64,000 nt of DNA from Batillaria attramentaria (GCA_018292915.2 JACVVK020000145.1:605001-669000); one strand, 5' to 3'; counted from the first letter of the stretch, positions 34,581 to 47,299 are shown. Numbers and translations: made by a program. Notes: generated by a model not told the origin, from the letters alone.

Positions 34581-35503
34581 TACCATTTGTACAGAAACTA
34601 CAAAAACTAGAGCTATCAAACTTGGCGTAGTCACTGATAAGCTCTTCACTTACAGATCTCATTTGAATGACCTTGACCCAAGGTCAAGGTCATAGAAGCT
34701 GTCCTGGGAAAACTGCTTTATTGCCATTTGCCGTTTTCTTAGGAACTATGAACACAAGAGACACCTTACTTCAGGATAGTGATAAGAGCTTTACAAACAT
34801 ACTCTTTTGAATGACCTTGACCCATCTTACAAGTGAGACAAGGAGGCTTTGCTCCTCTAGTTTTGGTGCTGTTATGATCGCATTGCACATAGTTTGAAAA
34901 GCAGAAAGCTTTTTTGCAAGTAGAGAGGCAAAATCTCCGTGGCTCACTTGTGTCGTGGGTCAAGTTCATTCAAAAGATTATGTTTGTGTCCTATCACTGT
35001 ATATCATCATGCCAAGTGGTGTCTCTGATGTTTGTATGGCCTTGACCTTGGGTCAAAGTCATTGAAATGAGATCTGTTGGTAAGGATCTCATCAATGTCT
35101 ATATTATGCCAAGTTTGACACCTCTAGTATTAATTTTGTAGTTCCTGCGAAACCGCTAATGTTAAAATTCACAACAGATAACTTTACTGACGTTGACCTT
35201 GAATCAAGGTCATTCAAAAAGGCATGTCTGCATAGGTCTCTTGGTTTATCATCATGCCTCATTTGGTGCCTCTTCTGTTCGTTGTTTCAGAGAAAGTGCC
35301 ACTGTTGAAGTTTCCCCAAAACATTTTGTATAGCCTTGACCTCGACTGAAAGTCACTGAATGTATGTCAGCAAAGGTGTTACCAGTGCCTGTCTGTCATG
35401 CAGAATTTGATGCCTCTGAGAAAGTGCAGATGTAAACTTAATAATAATAATAATGAATAGTACTTGTTTAGCGCTTAATCTCGCCTGAAAACAACTCATA
35501 GCG

Positions 35504-35565
<62 letters not shown>

Positions 35566-36545
35566 CCCAGCCCGATGCAGATTGCAGTCAAAGGCACTGA
35601 AACAATGGCAGACTAATTACCTTGACTTGAGACATAGGGTGATATCAAAGACGGGGCAACGATGAAAAAGCCAGCACAAATATTTGGCCCCAGCCGGGAT
35701 CGAACTCACGACCCGAGCATTAGAAGTCCAACGCTCTACCATTCGACCACCCCGGCTCCCCGACCTTTAGTCAAGCTCATTCAGAAAGGTAGGTCTTATT
35801 GCTGTCTACCATAATGCTTTGTTTGGTGCCTCTACAGTTTGTTATTTCGGAGAAAATGCCAAGGTTAAAGTTTTCCCAAAACAACTTGCATGGCCTTGAC
35901 CTTGACTAGAAGCCATTGAACACAGGTATGCCTATTAATGTGCTGCCAATGTTTATCATCGTGCAAAGTTTGATGCTTCTGGTTCTTCTAGATTCTGAGA
36001 AAATGCAAAAGTAAAATTTCAAAACAGACGCTTTAATGACCTTGATTTTGAGTCAAGGTCATTTAAAATGGTATTTGTGCATAGGTCTTATCACTGTCTA
36101 TCAGCACACCAGGTTTGGCGCCTCTGCTATTTGTTGTTTCTGAGAAAATGCAAATGATAAGGTTTCACAAAAACAGCTTGTCTGGCCTTGACCTTGACAC
36201 AAAGCCATTAAATATATGTATATCTGTAAAGTTTTTGTCATTGTCCATCATCATGCAAAGTTTAAAACCTCTGGTGTTTGCAGATTCCGAGAAAATGCCA
36301 ATGTACAATTTTCAAACAGCTTCGGTGACCTTGACCTTGAGTCAAGGTCATTCAAAATGATATGCTTTGAAAGGTCTTACGAATGTCTATCAGCATGCCA
36401 AGTTTGGTGCCTCTGCTGTTTGTAGATTCTTAGAAAATTACAATGTTAAAGTTTTTCTGCACACACACACACACACACACACAGAGGCAGACGACGAAGT
36501 GTTATTACATAGACTCCCATTGTTACACAAGGGAGCCAAAAACCG
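34581..36545 (+). repeat. Degenerate ~145-bp satellite-like array rich in TCAAGGTCA
   Basis: Units recur with the order ccttgaccttgagtcaaggtc, then tcattcaaaa, then atcatcatgcc, aagtttggtgcctct and agattctgagaaaatgc. Spacing is about 140-150 bp (for example 35190, 35334, 35890, 36036, 36184, 36324). It ends with (CA)n at 36462-36482 and the gttacacaagggagcc signature. It is interrupted by a microsatellite (35507-35562) and a SINE (35636-35761). Confidence 0.85.
35636..35761 (-). mobile_element. SINE, tail-truncated, inserted in satellite-like array
   Basis: Minus-strand SINE reading ggggagccggggtggtcgaa from 35761. It is missing the last ~40 bp, including the ttaaac tail. Confidence 0.85.
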
Positions 36546-37962
36546 TTCTCAAAAAGTTCAATCGAAGCTGGCGTCTCACCGATTACACCGATTACATGTA
36601 TGCTTTTGACTGACTTGACTGACCGTGGCAAGCTGGACGCCAATACCGTTCAAGACGACAGCAGACTTTACCTAACAAACACTGCGTACTGAAATCAAAA
36701 GCAGTTTCAACGCTATAAAACCCAAAACCTGTGACCTAAAGCAGAATCGAATCGAGTAGCTGCAGTCGTCTGCTATCGGTGCGGAGAATGGCAGCGAATT
36801 CGTTGTCGAGATCTCCGAATGAACAGAAACTTCTTGAATCGTTTGAATCAAGCATGCAGTTATAAACTGTAGCTGTTGGTGGAAGGGCACTTTAATCGGT
36901 GTACATGTACTAAAAAATGTTAGAATACACACTCACAAAGCTTCATATTTCGTGAAGAATCGCGACAGGAAGACTCCCGCTCGAACCGTGGTTGTGCAAA
37001 ACGTGAACAGACTGAGCTGTGCTTGATCGGTTTCGATTTCATCTCGCAAATTATAGTTCCTTGAAAGCGTTAGCATGTTTGTTTGTGTCTTCAGTCGAAG
37101 TTTAGAACTTGTGTTTTTGTTTGGATTTGAGTTCATGAGTGAATTGAAACCGTCTTGCTAGCATAAAAAGGCGCACTTTATTCTGTCGTCGGCGTTGTTG
37201 ACAAACTCGTTCGTCTTCTATGTGCAGCCGCTTTCGATTGTTAGTTTTTAGTAGGAAAAACGTTCAAAATATACCATAAATTGGCGCAAAGAAAACAATG
37301 ATAAAGCATTTACACCCCATGAAGCTGTTGAATGAATACCGACTCGTATTTAGCCAAAGCTCAGGGCTGATTTGCGTCTTGGATCAAAATACTCGTCGGT
37401 ATACAACAGCTTTATCGGGAATAACTGCTAATTACACGCTTCTCAGTCTGGTATGGGAAAGAAAATATAATGCCACGATAACTTTCAGATCAATACCACC
37501 CGAAAATCTTAAAAACAGGACTGACACAAAGATGAATTCACTTGCATTTTTCTTCCATCTGCCCCCCCCCCCCCCAAAAAAAAAGTCAAACATAAGGTCG
37601 CTAACATTTTAATTTCGTGTTTCTGTGAAATTGATGGACCAAAAAGACGTTAGCATTGCCCAAGAAGATGTGTTTAGATAAGCTATCACAAACAGTTCAG
37701 CTTGAAAATCCGGCCGATACCTAGCTGAAGTCGGTTTCAGAGCTGCGGCTCATTTAAAAATAATCGTTTGAATTTCATGCAGCCGGAAGTACGCAAGCAC
37801 AGACTTTCCTCTACCGATTAAATGTCAGAGATGACGAACAATACGCTTTCAACTCGGCTTAAACTCTGCTCGTGTCTGATGTTAATCACGGATCTTCCCC
37901 AGAGGAAACTTCTGTGGGGTCATTTGCACACACTTAGTCTGATGTTAATCACAAATCCATGC
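36546..37962. other. Unassigned stretch
   Basis: Mostly non-repetitive sequence. No exon series is recognised on either strand. A C-run lies at 37562-37575. Confidence 0.4.
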
Positions 37963-38105
37963 GAAACGAACGCTCATTCATTCAAAGTCACAACCGTGTC
38001 CCTTTCGTGGAGTAATTTGTCCACTTTGGGACCAACTATCGGTATTTTTGCTCCCACCTTAACGATATTTTCCGCCATATTGTGACGTAGTATCGCCACT
38101 GTGAA
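37963..38105. mobile_element. Family D, 3'-end fragment
   Basis: Matches the last ~143 bp of 4968-5797 (cgaaacgaacgctcattc to cgccactgtga). It abuts the exon-like segment at 38106. Confidence 0.75.
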
Positions 38106-38235
38106 GATCTTTGAGTCACGACCACAGCGCAAGGTCAAGGACATGACTGAAATCAACGTGGAGCTGTGGCTGCAAGACATTTACACCCTGACGCCTGTTG
38201 TGACTGACAAGAAGAACGCTGATGGCCAGAACATT
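38106..38235 (+). pseudogene. Exon-like fragment, unknown protein
   Basis: The plus frame reads FESRPQRKVKDMTEINVELW, then LQDIYTLTPVVTDKKNADGQ and NITVHIL, to a stop at 38252-38254. Codon use and composition look protein-like, but I do not recognise the family. It is bracketed by two copies of family D. It has no start codon or clear acceptor, and sits on the strand opposite to the TRRAP exons. Confidence 0.35.
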
Positions 38236-38291
38236 ACGGTGCATATTTTGTGATTGATTTTGTTTTTTTAGGGCTTTACGCCGCGCAAGCA

Positions 38292-39123
38292 TGAGAAACA
38301 GAGAACTGACGTAAAATTCAAATGCCATGGAGCACGACCTTGTCATAATAATGCAAACTTTGTTTGAGGAGGGGAGTAATTTAGTTCTAAATAAATAATC
38401 TGCTCCCAAATTAAACTGTGCATGCGTTTTCAGGACATGCAGTCATTTTGTCATGCTGGAAGCAGAGATAATATCAGCCTAGTGAGGATCGAGAATTCGG
38501 GTGGTTGGTAAGTGTTTACTTGAAATATATAGCAAATAGTTGTATATAACCCAATTCAAAACTTTGATACCGAATCTGGACAGCTTACTGATGTGTAAAA
38601 AATGTCCTTTCTCCGATATGGACTTGTTTTGTGGATCGTTCAGTGCACCCGCTGTGCTCACAAAATCGCCACCTCCCACACTAACTGTCCACACAGCCAG
38701 TCAGCACCTCATAGTGTGCCGAGGGCAGGGAAAGAAAGAAAGCTCCAGACAAAACAAGCCTTCACAGGCATGCCAGTGCGGCTTGATTAGTAAGTAACGG
38801 ACACAGGTTCTCGTCTGCAATAGAAGTTTAGGTTCGCTGTTGGCTAGCTGAGGCGTTTAGCGTGGATTTGTGTCGTCATTTTCAAATTCTGCATTGAGCA
38901 ACGGCCGTTTCCGGTCGAGTTTGTGGCGACTGTAGGCGATATGCACACGCTGTTTGGTTCATAGCACTCATGAGTTTCTTCGAAACGAACGCTCATTCAT
39001 TCAAAGTCACAACCGTGTCCCTTTCGTGGAGTAATTTGTCCACTTTGGGACCAACTATCGGTATTTTTGCTCCCACCTCAACGATATTTTCCGCCATGTT
39101 GTGACGTAGTATCGCCACTGTGA
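38292..39123. mobile_element. Family D, full-length copy, cutting a TRRAP exon
   Basis: About 832 bp, near-identical to 4968-5797. Its cgccactgtga end lies directly against TRRAP exon sequence at 39124. Sequence on its other side is not TRRAP, so the junction removed the rest of that exon. Confidence 0.78.
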
Positions 39124-40540
39124 TCTTGGGCAAGTGTGAAGGAAGGCTGCTGTAGATGCCTTTGACAAACTGCAAGAAGTCTTGGATCTGAAAGAAACAA
39201 AACAAGAAACAGAGAATGGGGTGTCAGAGGAGAACAGTCTGGACCATGTAAGATGCCTGAATGAACCTATTCCCCCATCCAGCTGTTAGTATTAGCGAGT
39301 CCACTCCTGTCAATCAAAAGTGTCGAGCACCCAGAATTCAACCAATCGCGTTCCGTGGCATAATGCCATAATTATTATGTGCACAACCCATGGGATAGTT
39401 TGGCAAACATTTTGCCAGAAACTGCAATAGGGAAGCACATGTAGTTTTGATATATGACTGAAACATGGCAAGAAAGCAGTAACGCCAATGACGTCATTTG
39501 AGGAAAAAGATTATGTTAACCTCTTTCATCTTGAAATCACCCCTTTTCCCATAAGACGCCATGGACGTACTGTGTTTTGCCAATACTCGGCAGAGTAAAG
39601 GGGGGCGGGGGGGGGGGGGGCCTGGCCTCCGGCTCCGGGCTTGCCGAGCAAAGCCGTCAATTGTCAATATTTAAAACGTAGAATGCAAAAATTTCTAGAT
39701 CTATCTTTCTCCTAAAACATCTGTTTAGAAACCGCTAGTCTTGCTGAATTCTCACATTTACAGTGACCAAATCCAAAAGTGCACAGGCGGTAAAGAGAAC
39801 CAGAAGAACAGGAAATTCCTGGGCATGGTAAGAAATGTGTTGATCACTCAAAAGAAAAATTATGTGCATAGCTTTCAAACTGCAAACCCACATGCACCAA
39901 GGAACTGCTGACTTACCTCTTCATTCATCTGTGGTCGGAATTGTTGTGAAGCTCCAGGATGATGCGGATACAAACCAGCACGTTTTTCCTCATTGTCAGT
40001 CTGATCACAAAACCAATCAACAATAATTTCATAGACCTGTGCAAAACTAATGTACACCAAATTAAAAAAAAAAAACAACAACAAAGCCCCCCCCCCCCCC
40101 CACCAAAGGGCTTCCCAAAACTTTTTGAAAAAAAACAAAACAAAACAGGAAAGCACCCCTCTCCACACCACAAAAATAAACAAAAAACCTGTGGATCAGT
40201 TCTAAGTCAGTATGTGTCCCTTTATCTTGACGTCGGTATGAGTTGTTGTTGTTTTTTCAACACACAGTATGCAAATGTTCAAACTGTAAAAACCTACATG
40301 CTTACAAAATTCATGACAAGTTAACGCCAAAAAAAAAAAAAAAAAAAAAGCTGTAAGATGAATGACCGCTTGTACCTTGAGCAGCCTGAACATGAGGGAG
40401 AGAACAGGTTGGATGTATTTCTTTAGATGCTCGTTGCAGGGAATCCGATGTAAAATCTCAAGTAAGACTTTCCGCAAATGCTGCAAAAGAGAAGTAATCT
40501 TATATTCACAGCTAGGAACGGAGGCACAAAATAGCCTTTG

Positions 40541-40616
<76 letters not shown>

Positions 40617-41167
40617 TCCCAAACATTACATTTCGCAAAAGGCCCTGGCTTGCACCCTAGTTTTTATAAGTACATGTAATTCAACCTCTGTACGTGTTTG
40701 GAGTTAAATGTGAAGACAAGTAAAATACCTGCATGTTCTGTTCAGCAATGAACTGAGGCTCCCCTTCCTCAAGAATCTTGAGAAACACCCGCATTGCTTC
40801 TTGCAAAAACTGAGGGTACTGAGGGGAGTTCACCACAGTCTGCAACATAGAACACTGCTGTTAGTATGCATTGATTACAAATCATATAAAATACATTTTT
40901 ACTATCACTGTAGCGTTATTCAAACATGCACTAAACTATTCCATGGATTAGACAAACTGCAAACAGCATGAGATTTGTAATTTCTTGTTTTCATTACAAT
41001 GGTAAGCGTAGCTTGGTTTTCCAACGGCTGACTACTCAGTGTGCACAAGTGAGTTGTCCTACACTTACTTGCAGTTTATATACATGTGTAATTTCTGTGT
41101 AACCAGCATGACCCTACCTCAAAGTTTTCACTCAGCTCCTGTGCAGCCTTCAGCTTTTTCTCCACAA
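39124..41167 (-). pseudogene. TRRAP: TRRAP-like 5' exons, copy 2 (damaged)
   Basis: Five minus-strand exons match the TRRAP N-terminus in order: 41118-41167 (KLKAAQELSENFE), 40729-40839 (37 codons, NSPQYPQFLQEAMRVF), 40376-40480 (35 codons, HLRKVLLEILHRIPCNEHLK), 39917-40000 (28 codons) and 39124-39187 (IQDFLQFVKGIYSSLPSHLP). Splice sites are GT-AG and phases agree. Two faults suggest a pseudogene: the fourth exon has a one-base gain and a one-base loss about 40 bp apart, so its middle reads out of frame, and the fifth exon is cut by family D. No further TRRAP exon follows. Assembly error is an alternative for the indels. The product would be the histone acetyltransferase scaffold TRRAP. Confidence 0.8.
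40540..40614. repeat. (GT)n microsatellite in TRRAP intron
   Basis: Pure GT alternation about 75 bp long. Confidence 0.95.
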
Positions 41168-41554
41168 CTGTAAGAAAAAGATCAATGCAATTTTAACAAA
41201 ACCTACTGCTGTATTACTTAGTACTACAAGCAGATCAATGTCAACTCACACTGCACCTACGAGCAACAATAAAAGTTAAAGTACAATGTATTAAATTTAA
41301 AACAAAGCAGCACTACCAGGTTGGGGAATTGCTGAGGGGGAAAAAGCCTAGACCAAGGTGCAGAGGCAACGCCCTGCTGGGGGACTACAGGGGCAATGCC
41401 CCACTTACGCCAACAAATTTTAACATTTTAGCCTCTTCTAGCCCCTACAGTAAAGTACTGCCTTGGTACATGTATGCAAGTCTTCAAAAATGAAGTTATA
41501 CTGAGCCATATGGCATTACATCTGATAAGTTCACCACGTACGAAACATCCCGCG

Positions 41555-41779
41555 CTCTCCACTCATCCTCAGAAAAGCTACTTAAGGTTCCCCCAGGTCA
41601 GCCTCAGTCAAAACATTTGGGCAACGTTCTTTCAGTTATAGTGACCCCCCGCATTTGGAACTCCTTGCCATCTTCTCTGAGAAACATCCCTTCCCTCCTA
41701 CAGTTTAAAGCACAACTCAAATCACATCTTTTCAAACTGGTTAAAATCTTTAAGTTTAAACTCCACCGCCTGTATTGAT
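41555..41779 (+). pseudogene. LINE reverse-transcriptase C-terminal remnant, copy 2
   Basis: The duplicate of 850-1085, with the frame still open through QSKHLGNVLSVIVTPRIWN. It ends at LFKLVK just before the copy-2 insertion. Confidence 0.7.
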
Positions 41780-41786
41780 GTGTATG

Positions 41787-42978
41787 TTTAAATCATGGGT
41801 GAAAGCTGGCAATTTTGAAAATACTGAAACTTCTTTTCCCAGGCCGGGGTCCAGGGGCCGCCTAGGCCCCGGCGGGGTGCAGGGGCGGAGCACTGCTGGG
41901 GGGACCAGGGGGGCAACGTCCCCCGAAAAAAAAAAACGTGAATTTTGCCAAATTTAAGAGCCCATTCTAACAGATTTCTCTTCCTCACCGAAAAGATAGC
42001 TGAGCACCATATCTGCTTTATTCTGTTTTCGAAAACAGAAAGAAAGGACGCACTCAGTGTAAGTTTGGATGCCATGCAAAATTTCAGGCAATCCCACTGC
42101 CCATCAGTAATGCGCGAATAAGGTTGCGACTGCTGGGGTCAACACACGCGTCCAAGAACGTTGATTGCGCTTATGTGCATGGCGGTTCAATGGGCCATGG
42201 GAACGTGGAAGCAGGAAAAGCAAGCATGCGTCCTTCGCATAGTATTACATGTCATGACAAAATCAGGACCCTCTGCTAATGCTCGTTGTAAATGTACATG
42301 TGATTACTGTACAAAGATAAAATCAACTATGGACTTACATGTAACATATAATATTATGGGAAGTAATTAAAGCTGAGAGCGCTACCTAGATCTAGGAGAT
42401 AATTATGTGCTTTGTGCGTCACTGGACCATTGTTTGCTTTGTCCTACGTTGATTACAGTGGAAGTGAAGGGGAGGGGGGCGCGATGCCTACCGCTGAATA
42501 CCTAACTTACGTCTCCTACTTTGAAACTGACCTGATTGAGCGCATGTTTTTGGCTTTAGCGACGCCTTTGATACTATTCTAAATTATGTGTAAAATATCA
42601 TGGAATCAGTGTACCTCGGCCTTGTCTGGTTTCAGCACGAGGTAACTTCAGTTATGGCAACAACCCTCATCCAGTTCACTCCAACGAGTCGAACGCAGAC
42701 CACAGCTATGCGACTTGAGAAGTTTCCATTGTCTCGATTCTTTCATAAATGTTGTAGCCAACTTACTTCACGACTGATAAACAGCGTTTGTTCTACAAGG
42801 AGCGCGCAGTCAGAGGAGTGAACACACATACAGCGTTTCATAACAGATGGGTACTTTTTTGTAATTAAGAATTCAAAGCAAGCCCTAAATCGAATCTACA
42901 CTGCGACGGTTAGGTAAGTCCATGTTTGAAAATACCTGATCCAGATTGACAATATGAATTATAGTGCATGTGATTGGC

Positions 42979-43055
<77 letters not shown>

Positions 43056-43196
43056 CCCAAAAGAAACTCAGTCTGAGCCAAATTTTACTTCTTCAAAGCA
43101 CTCAAACTAGGAAGGCAGTTGGCATAAATTGATCTGTTTAACTGCGTCGAAGGTGTCAGTCTTACATGCACAATTTGTGTCTTTCTGCACAATTAG

Positions 43197-43292
<96 letters not shown>

Positions 43293-43613
43293 TCTAAGAA
43301 TATCTAAACCATGCAAACCTTCAGCTTCCACACCTTAAACATTATGTCATGAGCATATTCTAAGCCATAATTTCAGGCGCTTTCATATCCTGCTTTTATG
43401 ATGTGCTTGTAACCAGGAAGGTCGTTCAGGTCTGTGTGTTTGCTTGGGACTTTTATGTTTAGATTTCCGAGCGCCGATTACAGCTCACAAGATCACTATT
43501 CACATCATATATGCTGTGCGCGGTCTAAAACGGTTTTCAAAAGCCACCGACATGGTGTGCATTAGATCGTATCTACAAATTCTATAGACTATAGATTGTA
43601 GCTGCTACAATAT
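41787..43613. mobile_element. 1.8-kb insertion in duplication copy 2
   Basis: Absent between positions 1093 and 1094 of copy 1. Flanks share taaat (gttTAAATcat at the left, aatatTAAATgtg at the right). It contains long (CA)n at 42979-43054 and (GT)n at 43196-43291. No transposase or clear inverted ends were recognised, so the class is open. Confidence 0.6.
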
Positions 43614-43728
43614 TAAATGTGTGCATGTGAATTGTGTGTACAACACATGCGTGAGCAAAAGGCGCATTGAGTGCTTTTCTAAGCAGAACTCCACGCTCTA
43701 CAAGTGTAATATATTATCATCATTACAT

Positions 43729-44010
<282 letters not shown>

Positions 44011-45039
44011 ATTATCTCTTTTGTAGTAGTTAGCGCCACCTGGGCGGTGCAGTCACGACAGACACCAGTATAAAATAAGGTAAATGTCTTTCGAGACGAC
44101 CAAGGTGACTTGAAGGAGATTGTGTGTTCAGGGTGAGGCCTGGGTAGGAGGTGGGGTGGGGGACGAAGGTTGGAGAAGGGGAGGGTGGTGGAGGTGGTGG
44201 TGGTGGTGGTGGTGGTGGTGGTAACACATCTCTTTTCGGGTTTTTGAATCACTGACATGAGAAATGTACCTTCTGGTTTACAGAGTTGAAATTAGTTGGT
44301 TAATTGAATAAATTAAAACCATAATATTACTGCATTTGTGTCCGTGTCTCTGCGTGAAGGTAACGGGCGTGACTAAAACGATAATCGGCGATTCGGTAAT
44401 GAAAGCCCCCGAGAAACATTTGCCTGAGCATCTTTCTGCTTCACATTTTAAGCACGGCTGGCAAAAATTAATTCGTACTCCCGTTTCTGTGTAGGCTTAG
44501 GAATAGAGACCCCCCCCCCCCCCCCCCCCCCCTCCAAAAAAAGCGAGTTTTCATCCAACGGCGTAAAACACCAGTCGGCCATTTTAGATTCGAAATCCAT
44601 CTTCCATGGCCTGAGTTCGCTGTACGAGGTAGGCCTGACTACAATTGCAAGAGGATCCATTATTTCAAAAAGAGATGCAAATAATACTTTTAGTTCGATT
44701 GGTACTTTTTACGCTTGATGACAAGGACGTAAATTCTTTGTTTTCTCTAAATTTACAAGAACCAGAAAAGCCACATGAAATAAATTGCTTGTTTTGAAAT
44801 TGCCAGTTTCAGAGACAAAGAGGTCTATCTCATTATCCACAAATCTTGGAAAATGAATTCGTGCGGACACTAATCTCACGAAGTGTTTCCCAGAACGCGC
44901 ATGTTTTATTCTTCTTTTTTTTTTTTTTTTTCTTTTTTTTTTTAATTCTCAGAGCTCGTTCTTGCTTTATCTTTAAAATCTAATGTGTACCAGACGTAAG
45001 ACGTTTGCTGGAAAATCTCATGAGCTTGTAATTCTGTAG

Positions 45040-46023
45040 GGGCAGGGCCGCTATTGCGCGGGTCCGCTATTGCGCGGGTCCGTTATTGCGCGGGGCCGCT
45101 ATTGCGCAGGGCCGCTATTGCGCAGGGCCGCTATTGCGCGGGGCCGCTATTGCGCGGTGACTATTTGTCATTCAACCAGTCTTTCAAACAGTGTAACAGA
45201 AATACGCAAACCAAGAGACGCAGCTTACAGAATACTGTGCTGACAATCATTCAAACGTGTTCCAAGTCGGTTTTTGTTGTTGTTGTTTTTTGGGTTTTTT
45301 TTTTTTTTTTTGTTAAATTCTCTCAAATGTTCTTTCCCTTGACTACTTTAGTTAAAAGTACCTACTTTGCAACCCAAAACAGGGTTAGGGTTAGAGTTAG
45401 TTATATGGAAAATACTGATGATTTTTCAAGGAACCCACTTTTTTGTGAACCCCACTTTTTCAAATGTAACTTTCTCATATTTATAGGGACATTAATTCAA
45501 TTCAATTCAAAATACTGTATTGTTTGTTTTAAATAATAATAATAATAATAATAATTTTATTTATAAAGCGCATATTCATATAAGGTTACATGCTCAAAGC
45601 GCTAACAAAAATTTAACAGACAATAAAAACAGTCAAAAAGCAATATGCAATAACAATAACAAGGAATACTCCAGAATGATAAACTGATAAAAGATCAACA
45701 GTCAGGATAGTGAAAATAATAATAAACCATTGGCAAGTGGAATAATAATTGATTTAAGTAGTACAAGAATCTGTTTATGATTTAGACCAGCTGTTTGTTA
45801 ATATCACGTAAGACATCGCAGCGTGAACGCGCGGGGGGGTGGGGGGGGGGGCGTGCACGGTAGGCCTTGGCAACTATTCCGCTTCTTATAAATGATAGGT
45901 CGCGCAATAACGGCCCCGCGCAATAGCGGCCCCGCGCAATAACGGCCCCGCGCAATAGCGGCCCCGCGCAGTAACGGACCCGCGCAATAGCGGACCCGCG
46001 CAATAGCGGGCCGACCCCATTCT
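45040..46023. mobile_element. Foldback element with 7 + 7 inverted 16-bp units
   Basis: Seven tandem 16-bp units of the form ccgctattgcgcgggg (45048-45159) at one end face seven inverted units (about 45903-46014) at the other. Tips are ggggcagggccg and the complement of ggccgacccc. The 9-bp repeat attctgtag flanks it (45031-45039 and 46024-46032) and occurs once at the empty site in copy 1 (about 12585). The interior holds T-rich sequence, an (AAT)n run and a generic repeat, with no transposase. Confidence 0.85.
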
Positions 46024-46918
46024 ATTCTGTAGACATAACCAAGACACGTTTCAAAGAAAATATTATGCACATCCTGAAAAATACTAACACTTGAAACGAA
46101 TTCAGCCACTTACTACTGTGGACTTGAGGTTGTGTTCTACATATTTTCCATCACACTTTGTCAGTAATGTACTTCATTCGTAAATTTGAGAATCTCCAAA
46201 AAAAAGGCAAAATAAACGGCGTTTGTTCCCAAGGAAAACACGCTGAAACTAACAGACATTTCACAAATTTGCTTCTGTGTCTATTGTTTTTTATTTGCAT
46301 TCGTGTAATATTGTTTTACTTGAAGTTTCATATTATACTTGTCTAATTTCTGTACCTGTACCTCAAAACAGGAATTAATGAAAATGGCTGACATTTTCTG
46401 AGTGCGTTAGAATTTGAGGCAAAAAGGTATATTCAAAATAGTATTTTTGGGACGCTGGAGCATTTCTCTAAAACATGATGTGCGTCTGCACATGATCTGT
46501 CAAGCGTAGCAGCTGCAGCAGCGTAATATGTCAGCCTTGTCCCCATCAGTAAGAGAACTGGCGTCTATATGGAAGAAGGAAGATTTGATACCCGACGGCC
46601 GCTCCAGGCAAATCTCTGGTCATTTCCTTGAACCACCGCAGGGTGTTTAGCCTAACATATCCAGTAGTCAAACCTGAAGTGTGTGCACAATACCTGCTGC
46701 AGCGACGTCATTTGTAATAATTGCTGTGTATAGTCAATATTTGAACCCAATCACAATACGGATTCCCATCATTACTACTCCCAGCCAAAGGGACATTGTG
46801 GATGGGCTAGTAAAACGTAAGTGCCAAACCTCTCCTCTAAAAGTTGGTGAATAACAAAAAAAAAACGCTGTGTACACAGTGGCCGTCATATCAGGCTGCT
46901 TGGTAACCTACCCCCGTA

Positions 46919-47299
46919 GCGGTTAATGATCTGTTTATTAGAAAAAGGTATTTGAAGTCACCTATTTCAAGCAGTGAAGAGTTCATGAAATCTGACGTGA
47001 GGTGCACGTTTTCCTTCCGCTGGGATCACTCTACGTTTTCCAGTATGTAAAACAAAGACAACAAAGTTAATAGTGGTAGCTATTAGCAGCAAAATATAAA
47101 CCTACCCACAACGCAGCGTGTAAGGGAGCAAGTGACAAAAATGGGGAAAGTTGATGACCGCCGTAAAGAAGACGTGCTTGTTTGGATTTGGAAATCTTTT
47201 TTCATAAGACTACTCATTGTCTTTTCCACCACGACAAATGTATAAAAAGAAACTGAATCAGGCGTTGCAATTATGGAAGGCTCTTCAGTAAGCACCGCT
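46919..47299 (-). mobile_element. 0.38-kb insertion in duplication copy 2
   Basis: Missing from copy 1 between acctaccc and tttcagccc (about 13461). On the minus strand, part of it matches 7470-7590, upstream of the LINE ORF1. The ends are cccgtagcggtt and aagcaccg. No coding content. Confidence 0.65.

Noticed and set aside
35690..35761. tRNA genes at this and the other tRNA-like sites
   Set aside because: All copies are heads of a SINE with the same body and tail, several with target duplications. None has a free-standing tRNA end.
45383..45401. Telomere-like ttaggg repeat
   Set aside because: Only about two units (gggttagggttag) are present, too short for an interstitial telomere block.
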